Below, piece by piece: positions 46,454 to 54,647 of a stretch of DNA of 64,000 nucleotides. The DNA is taken from assembly GCF_900102335.1 (NCBI RefSeq), contig NZ_FNBM01000008.1, forward strand, positions 1 through 64,000, written 5' to 3'. Under the pieces are notes generated by a model. The model had not been told where the DNA came from, did not search any database, and saw nothing but the letters and a program-made list of their open reading frames with translations. This DNA comes from Phytopseudomonas seleniipraecipitans. Its GTDB lineage: Bacteria > Pseudomonadota > Gammaproteobacteria > Pseudomonadales > Pseudomonadaceae. Position numbers and translations under genes: made by a program. Position 1 is the stretch's first letter; the number at the start of each line of letters is the position of its first letter.

Positions 46454-46522
46454 GAGATAGCCTTCTTATAGTTATTCGACTCTCAGAAACTGCGCAGCCG
46501 CATGCGGCTGCGCGCCGGTGCA

Positions 46523-47677
46523 TCAGTACCGGTTGACGGTGTTCGTCTCGATGTAGGCGAAGTTGATGTCTTCGCCCAGACCCGGGCGATCCGGCAGGTG
46601 CACGTAACCGTCACTGTCCATCGGATCGACGATGCTGTTCAGGTAGGCAGGCACATCGTCGTAGTTGAGGAACGGGTGCAGCAGGCCGCGCTCGTACCAG
46701 TCGCAGTTCTTGATGGCGCCGACCACCGCCAGGTTGGCCGCGCCGTTACCATGGATCTCGCAGTGCATGCCGTAGGACTCGGCGAGGTGCGCGACCTTGA
46801 GGCACGGTGCGATACCACCGACCCCGGCCACACCGGCGCGCAGGATGTCACAGGCGCCCTGCCCGACCCAGCTGGCGCGGCTCATGTATTTACCGCCAAG
46901 CGATTCCGGGCCTAACACCGGGATGTCGAGGTTGGCTGCCAGCCAGGCATAGGATTCGGCAGACTCCTCCATCATCGGCTCTTCGAACCAGGCGAAGTTG
47001 AGCTTCTCCAGTTCACGGCCGATGTACAGCGCGTCGGTGCGGCTGTACCAGTGGTAGCCATCGAGCATCAGGGCGATGTCCGGGCCGACCGCTTCACGCA
47101 CTGCGGCGCAGGCACGCACGTCCATCTTCGGATCCGGCGCGAAGGAGATCGGCGGCATCCAGGTGTGCAGCTTGATCGCCTTGTAGCCGCGGGCGACCAG
47201 TTGCTCGGCGAAACGGCCATATTCTTCCGGCGTCGACAGGCCGCCTGGCAGGTCATCACCACACATGGTCGACCCGTAGGCCAGCACCTTGTCGCGGTAG
47301 CCACCGATCAGCTTGTGCACCGGCTGCTTGAATTTGCGCCCGGCCCAATCCCACAACGCCTGCTCGACGAGCGCCAGTGCGCGGTCGGTCAACTGACTGG
47401 CGCTGCCGCGCTGCCAATGGGCGAGGTCTTGCCAGATCTTCTCGCGGTCCATGACGTTCTGCCCAATCAGCACCTTGCGTACAAAGCTGTCGATGATGTG
47501 CGGACGAATCAGTTCGGGAGCGCCGAAGGCATAGCCTTCCACGCCATCTTCAGTGGCGATGCGCAGCATAGCCATCTTGGCCAGGGATTCTTCACCTGGG
47601 TGGGCATGGCCAGCAGCATCGACGCTGCGGCGGGTGGGATAGGTGAAAACCTCGACATTGACCTGAGTGATCTTCAT
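46523..47677 (-). CDS. Enolase-superfamily enzyme, mandelate racemase subgroup (sugar-acid dehydratase or epimerase candidate)
   Basis: 384 residues. N-terminal capping domain (1-130) and a TIM-barrel with metal ligands D206 (M-L-D-G-Y-H-W), E232 (W-F-E-E-P) and E258 (G-P-E-S). The second-strand base motif reads K169-x-H171 (A-I-K-L-H-T-W); on the other face is the D277/H309 dyad (C-D-I-L-R-A-G; C-E-I-H-G-N-G). Such enzymes abstract the proton next to a carboxylate and often dehydrate acid sugars. It is first in an operon with the importer, so it probably acts on the imported compound. Exact reaction not deducible. Confidence 0.87.
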   Translation of the reverse strand: MKITQVNVEVFTYPTRRSVDAAGHAHPGEESLAKMAMLRIATEDGVEGYAFGAPELIRPHIIDSFVRKVLIGQNVMDREKIWQDLAHWQRGSASQLTDRALALVEQALWDWAGRKFKQPVHKLIGGYRDKVLAYGSTMCGDDLPGGLSTPEEYGRFAEQLVARGYKAIKLHTWMPPISFAPDPKMDVRACAAVREAVGPDIALMLDGYHWYSRTDALYIGRELEKLNFAWFEEPMMEESAESYAWLAANLDIPVLGPESLGGKYMSRASWVGQGACDILRAGVAGVGGIAPCLKVAHLAESYGMHCEIHGNGAANLAVVGAIKNCDWYERGLLHPFLNYDDVPAYLNSIVDPMDSDGYVHLPDRPGLGEDINFAYIETNTVNRY

Positions 47678-47718
47678 GAGCGCGCCTTGGATCTTGTGAT
47701 TATTTGAGTGGCCCGATG

Positions 47719-47734
47719 TATGTTGTCATACAGC
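47719..47734. promoter_or_regulatory. Candidate GntR/FadR-type operator, proximal copy
   Basis: TATGTTGTCATACAGC contains GT-CAT-AC, the GT-N3-AC core of FadR-subfamily operators, within the near-palindrome TGTCATACA. It lies 42 bp before the enolase-family start codon. Confidence 0.6.
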
Positions 47735-48017
47735 GAATGAGTGAATAGTTGCGCCGATCCGAAGCGCTGTCAAGAAGCTGTAAAGAAGTAAATCGAACCT
47801 GCTCAGCCTGCGCCAATGCAGCATTTCGAGCGCCATCCTTTTGCCACATAAAGACATAAAATCTTTTATATCAATAAGTTAATAACATTAATCTTGCTTC
47901 GACCAGCGGACTGCATCGAAACGAACTACACGATTTAAGATAAGAAGACCTATTGATAAGCGTTTTTTGGTATAAAAAATACCTACCCTACGTAAGCCTT
48001 AAAAAGTACCTCCTGCC

Positions 48018-48033
48018 TATGTTGTCATACAGC
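48018..48033. promoter_or_regulatory. Candidate GntR/FadR-type operator, distal copy
   Basis: The same sixteen bases as at 47719 in the same orientation, here also flanked by CCTGC and GCAGG so that the symmetry is extended. The 299-bp distance between copies allows a DNA loop. Confidence 0.6.
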
Positions 48034-48061
48034 AGGAAGGTCACCACTAAGAATTGCGGGC

Positions 48062-48086
48062 AAAAAAAACCGCGCCAGAGCGCGGT
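48062..48086 (-). terminator. Rho-independent terminator of the Pmp3-like gene
   Basis: On the reverse strand ACCGCG, loop, CGCGGT followed by eight T. Confidence 0.9.
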
Positions 48087-48103
48087 CGATTGAGCAGCTG
48101 ATT

Positions 48104-48262
48104 TCAGCGCTTGGCGATGATATACACCGCGTGAATGATGCCTGGAATGTAGCCCAGCAACGTGAGCAGGATGTTCAACCAGAAGGCGCCAGCGAAGCCC
48201 ACCTGCAAAAAGACACCGAGCGGTGGGAGGAGAATGGCGATCAGAATACGGATCAGATCCAT
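48104..48262 (-). CDS. YqaE/Pmp3 family small membrane protein
   Basis: 52 residues from ATG 48262; a longer frame exists but is not supported. Two membrane helices joined by a short loop: M-D-L-I-R-I-L-I-A-I-L-L-P-P-L-G-V-F-L is the family's typical first half, and L-G-Y-I-P-G-I-I-H-A-V-Y-I the second. Homologues respond to salt and membrane stress in bacteria, yeast and plants. Stand-alone gene with its own terminator. Confidence 0.93.
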   Translation of the reverse strand: MDLIRILIAILLPPLGVFLQVGFAGAFWLNILLTLLGYIPGIIHAVYIIAKR

Positions 48263-48455
48263 GAGGCAGGTCCTATCGAAGTGAGCCCGGTTGGGCGATA
48301 CCTGACAATCGACTGGCGCCACTGGCCAGCGGTTCAGGGAAAATCGCGCCGCAGCCTGCCTCTATCGGGCACAGCAGGGCTCACCACCGCACTCTTTAGC
48401 CGGCTATAGTGTCTGTCGCCTCGACCCCATCCGTTCGTTCTAAGGGAGAACCTTC

Positions 48456-49016
48456 ATGAGCAAAACTTACAACGTCGCCGTCCTGGTCGGCAGCCTCCGC
48501 AAGGCGTCGATCAACCGCAAGCTCGCGTTGGCTTTGGCCGATCTGGCACCAGCGAACCTGAAGCTGAGCATCGTCGAAATCGGTGACCTGCCGTTGTACA
48601 ACGAAGACATCGATGTCGAGCCCGCACCGGCGACCTATAGTCGCTTCCGCGCCGAGGTGAAGGCAGCAGATGCCGTGCTGTTCGTTACCCCGGAATACAA
48701 CCGCTCGATTCCCGCACCACTGAAGAACGCCGTGGACGTGGGCTCGCGCCCTTATGGGCAGAGCGCCTTTAGCGGCAAACCTGCCGGCGTGGTCACGGCT
48801 TCGCCGGGTGCTGTTGGCGGTTTCGGCGCCAATCACCAGCTGCGCCAGGCGTTGGTCTTCCTTGATATGCCGCTGCTGCAGCAGCCCGAAGCCTATCTTG
48901 GCGGCGCCGGTAACTTCTTCGATGAAAGCGGCACGCTGAGCGACAGCATCAAGCCGTTCCTGCAGAAGTTCATCGACGCCTATGCAGCCTGGGTCGAGAA
49001 AACGGCAAAAAGCTGA
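48456..49016 (+). CDS. NAD(P)H-dependent FMN reductase (ChrR/YieF type)
   Basis: 186-residue flavodoxin-like reductase that transfers electrons from NAD(P)H to quinones, chromate and similar acceptors as an antioxidant defence. FMN phosphate loop G-S-L-R-K-A-S-I-N-R near 12-21 and T-P-E-Y-N-R-S-I-P near 78-86 are clear. Strong GGGAGAA ribosome site before ATG. Monocistronic; a hairpin follows. Confidence 0.92.
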   Translation: MSKTYNVAVLVGSLRKASINRKLALALADLAPANLKLSIVEIGDLPLYNEDIDVEPAPATYSRFRAEVKAADAVLFVTPEYNRSIPAPLKNAVDVGSRPYGQSAFSGKPAGVVTASPGAVGGFGANHQLRQALVFLDMPLLQQPEAYLGGAGNFFDESGTLSDSIKPFLQKFIDAYAAWVEKTAKS

Positions 49017-49024
49017 TAACGCAA

Positions 49025-49051
49025 CAGGGAGCCCGCCCAGCAGGCTCCCTG
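49025..49051 (+). terminator. Hairpin after the FMN reductase gene
   Basis: CAGGGAGCC / GGCTCCCTG arms with a 9-nt loop, 9 nt past the stop. Confidence 0.65.
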
Positions 49052-49105
49052 GGTCGACGACGCCGTTCGGCGCCAGCGCTGCTGACTTAATCGACCACAA
49101 AAAGA

Positions 49106-49127
49106 AAACCCCGCCGAAGCGGGGTTT
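49106..49127 (-). terminator. Rho-independent terminator downstream of the acyl-CoA dehydrogenase gene
   Basis: AAACCCCGC / GCGGGGTTT with a CGAA loop; T-rich on the minus strand. It ends the minus transcript that comes from 51105. The remaining 49128-49329 holds nothing I can name. Confidence 0.8.
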
Positions 49128-49329
49128 ACAGACTCTATTCTGACATCCTTGATCATCGCGCCATCCTGGCTGCGTCCCACCTATCCCTGTCTGTTCAGTG
49201 CGCTTCCTGCGCTAAGTCCTTGAAGTGAAGATTACGCTTCGCCTCTCTCTGGCCATAGTGGCTAAAGGCAGAACCGCGCGTAAGCCATAACCTACACGCG
49301 CTGCGCCAACAGCTGCAGCCTGCGGCCGA

Positions 49330-51105
49330 TCAGAACTGCTCGGCATCAAGCAGATACAGGCTGTCACTGCCGGCACTGACCGAGGCGCTCAGGGAATGGA
49401 TACGCGGCAGCAGGCGGGCGAAATAGAAACGCGCCGTACCAAGCTTGCTGGTGTAGAAATCTTCCTGAGCGTCCTTGCCTAACGCCGCTTTAGCCATCAG
49501 CGCCCACATGTAGGCATAGGCGGTGTAACCGAACAGGTGCAGGTATTCCACCGACGCTGCACCGATCTCGCGGGGGTTGTCACGAGCACGCTCGAGCAAT
49601 GCAGTGGTCTGTGTTTCAAGGATGGCGACCGCTGCCAGCAACGGCTCGCTAAACTCCGCTGGCGCATCTGCGGCGCTGGCGAAGGCACGAATCTCGTCAG
49701 TGAAATGCCGGGAGAACGCACCGCCGCTACCCACCACCTTGCGACCGACCAGGTCCAGCGCCTGGATACCGTTCGTCCCTTCGTAGATCTGCGTGATGCG
49801 GCAGTCACGCACCAGTTGCTCCTGACCCCACTCACGCACATAACCGTGGCCACCGAAAACCTGCTGCCCGTGGATGGTGGTTTCCAGCCCCAGGTCAGTC
49901 AGAAACGCTTTGGCAACCGGCGTCAGCAGCGCCACCAACTCTTCGGCGCGCTTGCGGGTGGTCGGATCTTCGCTGTACTTCGCAGTGTCGAGCTGCACGG
50001 CGACGTAACTGGAAAATGCGCGACCTCCTTCGTTGAAGGCTTTCATGGTCAGCAACATGCGGCGCACGTCCGGGTGCACGATGATCGGGTCGGCCACTTT
50101 GTCCTTGGCCACGGCGCCACCCGGGGCGCGGCTCTGGATGCGCTCGCGGGCGTAGTCGATGGCGCTCTGATAGGAACGCTCGCCGGTCGCCAGCCCCTGG
50201 ATGCCAACACCCAGACGCTCGTAATTCATCATGGTGAACATGGCAGCCAGGCCGCGGTTTGGCGCATCGATGATGTAACCGGTGGCGCCGTCGAAGTTCA
50301 TCACGCAGGTGCTCGACGCCTTGATGCCCATCTTGTGCTCGATCGAACCGCAAGACAGCGCGTTGCGCTCACCCAGCGAGCCATCGGCATTGACCATGAC
50401 CTTGGGCACCAGAAACAGCGAAATCCCCTTCGGCCCAGCGGGCGCATCCGGCAGTTTGGCCAGCACCAGGTGGATGATGTTCTCGGTCAGGTCATGCTCA
50501 CCGCCAGTGATGAATATCTTGGTGCCGGTGAGCTTGTAACTGCCATCGGCCTGAGGCTCGGCCTTGGTGCGGATGATGCCCAGGTCGGTGCCGGCGTGCG
50601 GTTCCGTCAGGCACATTGAGCCCGACCAGACACCGGCATACATGTTCGGCAGATAAGCCTGCTTCAGCTCTTCGCTGGCGTGCGCGTTGATCGACAGACA
50701 GGCGCCGGCCGTGAGCATCGGATACAGGCCGAACGACAGGCTGGACGAGTTGACCATTTCCTCGACCTGGGCGGAGATCACCTTGGGCATGCCCATGCCG
50801 CCGAACTGCGCATTACCACCCACGCCGACCCAACCACCGTCGGCGAACGCCTGGTAGGCCTCGACAAAGCCCGCCGGCGTAGTCACCACGCCGTCAGCCC
50901 AGACGCAACCTTCTTCATCGCTCGCCCGATTCAGGGGCGCGATGACACCTGCAGTAATCTTGCCGGCTTCCTCGAGGATCGCATTGGCGGTTTCCTCATC
51001 CACGACTTCGGCCAGGGCAGGCAGCTGCGCCCACAGCTTGGAGACCTGTAAAACTTCGTGGAGCACGAAGCGCATGTCACGCAGGGGAGCTTGATAATCG
51101 GCCAT
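49330..51105 (-). CDS. Acyl-CoA dehydrogenase (FadE-like, about 600-residue type)
   Basis: 591 residues, first step of fatty acid beta-oxidation or a similar oxidation, FAD-dependent. N-terminal extra region (1-60), classical domains with C-L-T-E-P-H-A-G-T-D near 160 and T-G-T-K-I-F-I-T-G-G near 193, catalytic Glu in Y-E-G-T-N-G-I-Q-A-L-D near 437, and the C-terminal domain of this long class. In PAO1 two homologues of this type (PA0506, PA0508 as I recall) sit beside the bio genes, as here. Natural chain length not shown. Confidence 0.92.
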   Translation of the reverse strand: MADYQAPLRDMRFVLHEVLQVSKLWAQLPALAEVVDEETANAILEEAGKITAGVIAPLNRASDEEGCVWADGVVTTPAGFVEAYQAFADGGWVGVGGNAQFGGMGMPKVISAQVEEMVNSSSLSFGLYPMLTAGACLSINAHASEELKQAYLPNMYAGVWSGSMCLTEPHAGTDLGIIRTKAEPQADGSYKLTGTKIFITGGEHDLTENIIHLVLAKLPDAPAGPKGISLFLVPKVMVNADGSLGERNALSCGSIEHKMGIKASSTCVMNFDGATGYIIDAPNRGLAAMFTMMNYERLGVGIQGLATGERSYQSAIDYARERIQSRAPGGAVAKDKVADPIIVHPDVRRMLLTMKAFNEGGRAFSSYVAVQLDTAKYSEDPTTRKRAEELVALLTPVAKAFLTDLGLETTIHGQQVFGGHGYVREWGQEQLVRDCRITQIYEGTNGIQALDLVGRKVVGSGGAFSRHFTDEIRAFASAADAPAEFSEPLLAAVAILETQTTALLERARDNPREIGAASVEYLHLFGYTAYAYMWALMAKAALGKDAQEDFYTSKLGTARFYFARLLPRIHSLSASVSAGSDSLYLLDAEQF

Positions 51106-51211
51106 GGGAATTCCTCGGGAGCACGTTCAGAACCCGAGTCTAGCGCAACAACTTTTCAGAGACATAGGGTCGTGTCGTGACCGCCCAGCCATGCAGCGGT
51201 CACTGCGTATA

Positions 51212-52492
51212 TCAGCTCTCGCTGGACTTCAGCTTGACGGCGCCGCGACGCTTCACCTGGCTGCTCACACAGTTGCGTCCGGCGCTCTTGGCGCCGTACA
51301 GCGCCTTATCGGCGGCCTTGAGCACTTCATCCACGCTGCGCTGTGCATCACCCCGTTGCGCCACGCCAATGCTGACCGTTACCGAAACCCGGCCGCTGCC
51401 GGCACCGCCGCGACGCTGGCGGCCAAGCTGATCATCACCAGGCCGCTGCTGGCGATCACGCAACTGAATAGGATATTGCTCGACGGCCTGGCGTATCGCC
51501 TCCAGATGCGGCAGACACTCCTCGACGGTTTTGCCCGCAAACACCAGGGTGAATTCTTCACCGCCGTAGCGATATACCTTGCCGCCACCGCCGACTTTGC
51601 GCAGCTGGCCGGCAACCAGGCGCAACACCTGATCACCGACATCGTGGCCGTGGGTGTCATTGAATTTCTTGAAATGATCGACATCGGCCATGGCCAGCAC
51701 GTAGTTGCGCCCCAGCCTTTGCAGCCGCTCATTCAAGGCGCGCCGACCCGGCAGCCCGGTGAGCTCGTCACGGAACGCCATCTGATAGGCCTCATGGGCC
51801 ACGCCAACCACGATCATCAGCATCACCACGCTGGTCATCACCTGCAACGCATGGGGCTGGATGAAGGTATTGGGCAGCATCCACAACAGCGCGATTACGC
51901 CGACACATTGCACGGCATGTACCGGCCGTGGCGTACGCAGGTACTGCACCACCAGCGCCACGCCGATCAGCAAGAATAACGGGTACGCCAGCTGTGCCAG
52001 GCTCATCCACTCGGCGTGCAGCGCAGGCCAGCGGATCGCTGACAACCACTGCTCCAGCGCCAGCGGATAACGCCGCGCCAGCGCTGTGGCAACTCCGCAG
52101 ACGGCCAGCAGCACGGCAAAACGCGCGATGAGGTCCTGAATCAGGTGGGTGCGTTCGCGCCACAGCGCGAACAAGCCATAGAGCATCGGCAGCAACAGGC
52201 TGCAGACCAGCGCGGCATCGTCGCGCACCCGGCCGACATCGCGAAAGTGATCGACCTGATCGTCGAGCACGAAATAGCCCATATAGAGCACCAGCAATAT
52301 GAACAGCTCACGCTGCCGGCCGTAAACCATGCAAAACGTGCCGCCCAGCAACAGTAACAAGGTAGGCAACACATTGAAGAGGGAAGTGAAGAAATCCGTG
52401 AGGCTCGGCAAGGTAGCGGCCAGCAGCCCGCTACCCAGCAGCAACAATGCAGGCAGAAAGTGTCCCAAGCGCAGAGCGGCTAGGCGCGACAA
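51212..52492 (-). CDS. Membrane-bound diguanylate cyclase (GGDEF)
   Basis: 426 residues, TTG start at 52492 with GGAG in front. About six to seven membrane helices form the first 225 residues, then a GGDEF domain (about 235-410) with the active Y-G-G-E-E-F at 309-314. No R-x-x-D inhibitory site precedes it, so product feedback is not expected. A Gln/Arg/Gly-rich insertion (D-R-Q-Q-R-P-G-D-D-Q) sits near 350. It makes c-di-GMP from GTP. The signal sensed by the membrane part is unknown. Confidence 0.9.
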   Translation of the reverse strand: MSRLAALRLGHFLPALLLLGSGLLAATLPSLTDFFTSLFNVLPTLLLLLGGTFCMVYGRQRELFILLVLYMGYFVLDDQVDHFRDVGRVRDDAALVCSLLLPMLYGLFALWRERTHLIQDLIARFAVLLAVCGVATALARRYPLALEQWLSAIRWPALHAEWMSLAQLAYPLFLLIGVALVVQYLRTPRPVHAVQCVGVIALLWMLPNTFIQPHALQVMTSVVMLMIVVGVAHEAYQMAFRDELTGLPGRRALNERLQRLGRNYVLAMADVDHFKKFNDTHGHDVGDQVLRLVAGQLRKVGGGGKVYRYGGEEFTLVFAGKTVEECLPHLEAIRQAVEQYPIQLRDRQQRPGDDQLGRQRRGGAGSGRVSVTVSIGVAQRGDAQRSVDEVLKAADKALYGAKSAGRNCVSSQVKRRGAVKLKSSES

Positions 52493-52636
52493 GAGGGACT
52501 CCGCTATCGACCGTGAAGGTCTGGCATTTTGCCTTTATTCAACGGCCAGCGCACGGGATCTGCTCACATCATTCATTAACGTCTACTCAAAGCTGGCTAC
52601 GGCCATCCAAGGCAGAAGGAAAACGTCTGCCATAAA

Positions 52637-52664
52637 AAAACCGCGCCCCTTAGGGCGCGGTTTT
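52637..52664. terminator. Bidirectional rho-independent terminator
   Basis: AAAACCGCGCCC / GGGCGCGGTTTT with a 4-nt loop. It lies just past the stop of the minus-strand acyl-CoA dehydrogenase. Confidence 0.92.
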
Positions 52665-52681
52665 GTGTACGCCGAGAGCTA

Positions 52682-54487
52682 TCAGTAGCCCAGAGCGAAG
52701 TCTTCCTCGTTCATGTCCATCAGGCTGCTTGCGCCGGACAGCATGGTTGCTACGTGCGTACGGGTACGCGGTAGGATGCGTGCGTAATAGAACTGCGCGG
52801 TCTGCAGCTTGGCCTTGTAGAACGCCTGATCACCGTCACCGGCGGCAAGCTTCTCGGCCGCGACGCGCGCCATATCGGCCCAGAAGTAGGCCAGGCAGGC
52901 ATAACCCGAATACATCAGGTAATCCACCGAGGCGGCACCGACTTCCTCGCGGTCCTTCATGGCGGCCATGCCGATTTTCAGGGTCAGCTCGCCCCACTCC
53001 TTGTTCAGCTTGGCCAGCGGCTCGACGAACGCCTTGATCGACTCGTTGCCTTCGTTGGCCTGGCAGAACTTGTGGACGATCTTGGTGAAGCCCTTGAGCG
53101 CTTCGCCCTGGGTCATCAACACCTTGCGACCCAACAGGTCGAGGGCCTGAACGCCGGTGGTGCCCTCGTACATCATCGAGATGCGGCAATCACGGAGGTT
53201 CTGCTCCATGCCCCACTCGCTGATGAAGCCGTGGCCACCGTAGATCTGCATACCATGGGAAGCCGACTCGAAACCGACCTCGGTCATGAACGCCTTGGCA
53301 ATCGGAGTAAGGAAGGCCATCAGGCCATCGGCGGCCTTCTTCTCTTCCTCGTCCTGGCTGTGCGTGAGGATGTCCACCTGCTTGGCGGTGAAGTACACCA
53401 TCGCGCGGTTGCCCTCGGCGAAGGCCTTCATGGTCAGTAGCATGCGGCGAACATCAGGGTGCACGATGATCGGGTCGGCGGCTTTTTCCGGTGCTTTAGG
53501 GCCGGTCAGCGAGCGCATCTGCAGGCGATCGCGGGCGTACTTGATGCCGCCCTGGAAGCCCAACTCGGCATGCGCCAAGCCTTGCAGCGCAGTGCCCAGA
53601 CGCGCGGTGTTCATGAAGGTGAACATGCAGTTCAGGCCCTTGTTCGGCGGGCCGATCAGGAAGCCGGTCGCAGCATCGAAGTTCATCACGCAGGTGGCGT
53701 TACCGTGGATGCCCATCTTGTGCTCGAGCGAACCGCAGTTCACCCCGTTACGCTCGCCGACGCCGCCCTCGGCGTTGGGCAGGAACTTGGGCACGATGAA
53801 CAGCGAAATACCCTTGGTGCCAGCCGGCGCATCCGGCAGGCGCGCCAGCACGATGTGCACGATGTTATCGGCCATGTCGTGTTCGCCGGCCGAGATGAAT
53901 ATCTTGGTGCCAGAGATTTTGTACGAACCGTCGGCCTGAGGCTCGGCACGGGTGCGCAGCATGCCCAGGTCGGTGCCGCAATGGGCTTCGGTCAGGCACA
54001 TGGTGCCGGTCCACTCACCGGACACCAGCTTGGTCAGGTAGATGTGCTGTTGTTCCGGCGTGCCGTGGGCAGAGATGGTGTTCATCGCGCCATGGGACAG
54101 GCCCGGGTACATGCCCCACGACCAGTTGGCGGTGCCAACCATTTCGCTGACTGCCAGGCCCAGCGACTCGGGCAAGCCCTGACCACCATGCTCGACGTCA
54201 TGGGCCAGGCTCGGCCAGCCGCCTTCGACGAACTGCTTGTAGGCTTCCTTGAAGCCGGTCGGCGTCTTCACGCCGGACTCGCTCCAGGTGCAGCCTTCGG
54301 TATCACCCACGCGGTTGAGCGGAGAGAGCACCTGCTCGCAGAACTTGGCACCTTCCTCGAGGATGGCATCGACCATGTCTGGCGTAGCGTCCTGGCAGCC
54401 GGGCAGGCTCTGGTAGTGCGCTTCATAGCCGAGCAGTTCGTCACGAACGAAACGGATATCGCGCAAGGGGGCCTTGTAATCAGGCAT
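52682..54487 (-). CDS. Acyl-CoA dehydrogenase (FadE-like), PsrA-box gene
   Basis: 601 residues, paralogue of the gene at 49330-51105. [10 protein letters not shown] near 163 and [13 protein letters not shown] near 197, catalytic Glu in [11 protein letters not shown] near 440. Two PsrA-like boxes lie 101-127 bp upstream of the start, which suggests repression by PsrA relieved by long-chain fatty acids. It belongs to the same gene neighbourhood as in PAO1. AGAGG ribosome site before ATG. Confidence 0.93.
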   Translation of the reverse strand: MPDYKAPLRDIRFVRDELLGYEAHYQSLPGCQDATPDMVDAILEEGAKFCEQVLSPLNRVGDTEGCTWSESGVKTPTGFKEAYKQFVEGGWPSLAHDVEHGGQGLPESLGLAVSEMVGTANWSWGMYPGLSHGAMNTISAHGTPEQQHIYLTKLVSGEWTGTMCLTEAHCGTDLGMLRTRAEPQADGSYKISGTKIFISAGEHDMADNIVHIVLARLPDAPAGTKGISLFIVPKFLPNAEGGVGERNGVNCGSLEHKMGIHGNATCVMNFDAATGFLIGPPNKGLNCMFTFMNTARLGTALQGLAHAELGFQGGIKYARDRLQMRSLTGPKAPEKAADPIIVHPDVRRMLLTMKAFAEGNRAMVYFTAKQVDILTHSQDEEEKKAADGLMAFLTPIAKAFMTEVGFESASHGMQIYGGHGFISEWGMEQNLRDCRISMMYEGTTGVQALDLLGRKVLMTQGEALKGFTKIVHKFCQANEGNESIKAFVEPLAKLNKEWGELTLKIGMAAMKDREEVGAASVDYLMYSGYACLAYFWADMARVAAEKLAAGDGDQAFYKAKLQTAQFYYARILPRTRTHVATMLSGASSLMDMNEEDFALGY

Positions 54488-54587
54488 AGCGGGTACCTCT
54501 GCGGGTGGTCTCTTGTATAGGGAATGACCGAAGGAAGCGGTCGTCTGCAGGCTGGTGATACAGGGAGCCGGCTGCCAGGCAGCGACT

Positions 54588-54614
54588 CAAACACATGTTT
54601 GAAACATACGTTTA
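54588..54614. promoter_or_regulatory. Two overlapping PsrA-like operator boxes
   Basis: CAAAC-ACAT-GTTTG (54588-54601) is a perfect inverted repeat matching the PsrA motif (C/G)AAAC-N2-4-GTTT(G/C). It shares its last base with GAAAC-ATAC-GTTTA (54601-54614), one base off. Position upstream of an acyl-CoA dehydrogenase gene fits the known role of PsrA. Confidence 0.8.
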
Positions 54615-54647
54615 CGCCCATCCACTGTCAAGGGCTGCCCAAGGGGC

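Larger units (their letters stand above)
47678..48061. promoter_or_regulatory. Regulatory region upstream of the enolase-ABC operon, unusually AT-rich
   Basis: 384 bp without a gene. About 47845-48010 is strikingly AT-rich against the rest of the window (runs such as AAAATCTTTTATATCAATAA). It must hold the operon promoter, but no clear -35/-10 pair stands out. It is flanked by the two identical 16-mers described separately. Confidence 0.65.

Noticed and set aside
44603..46471. 622-codon open frame on the plus strand, opposite the binding-protein gene
   Set aside because: It mirrors a well-supported SBP gene, is rich in His/Gln/Gly/Val as antisense products are, and has no recognisable domain.
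49128..49329. Possible RNA gene in the gap before the acyl-CoA dehydrogenase end
   Set aside because: It lies downstream of both flanking genes; no promoter or convincing fold beyond the two terminators.
51440..51500. Gln/Arg/Gly-rich insertion in the GGDEF domain as a new regulatory element
   Set aside because: I recall similar insertions in other Pseudomonas diguanylate cyclases of this type, so it is probably an ordinary feature of the subfamily.
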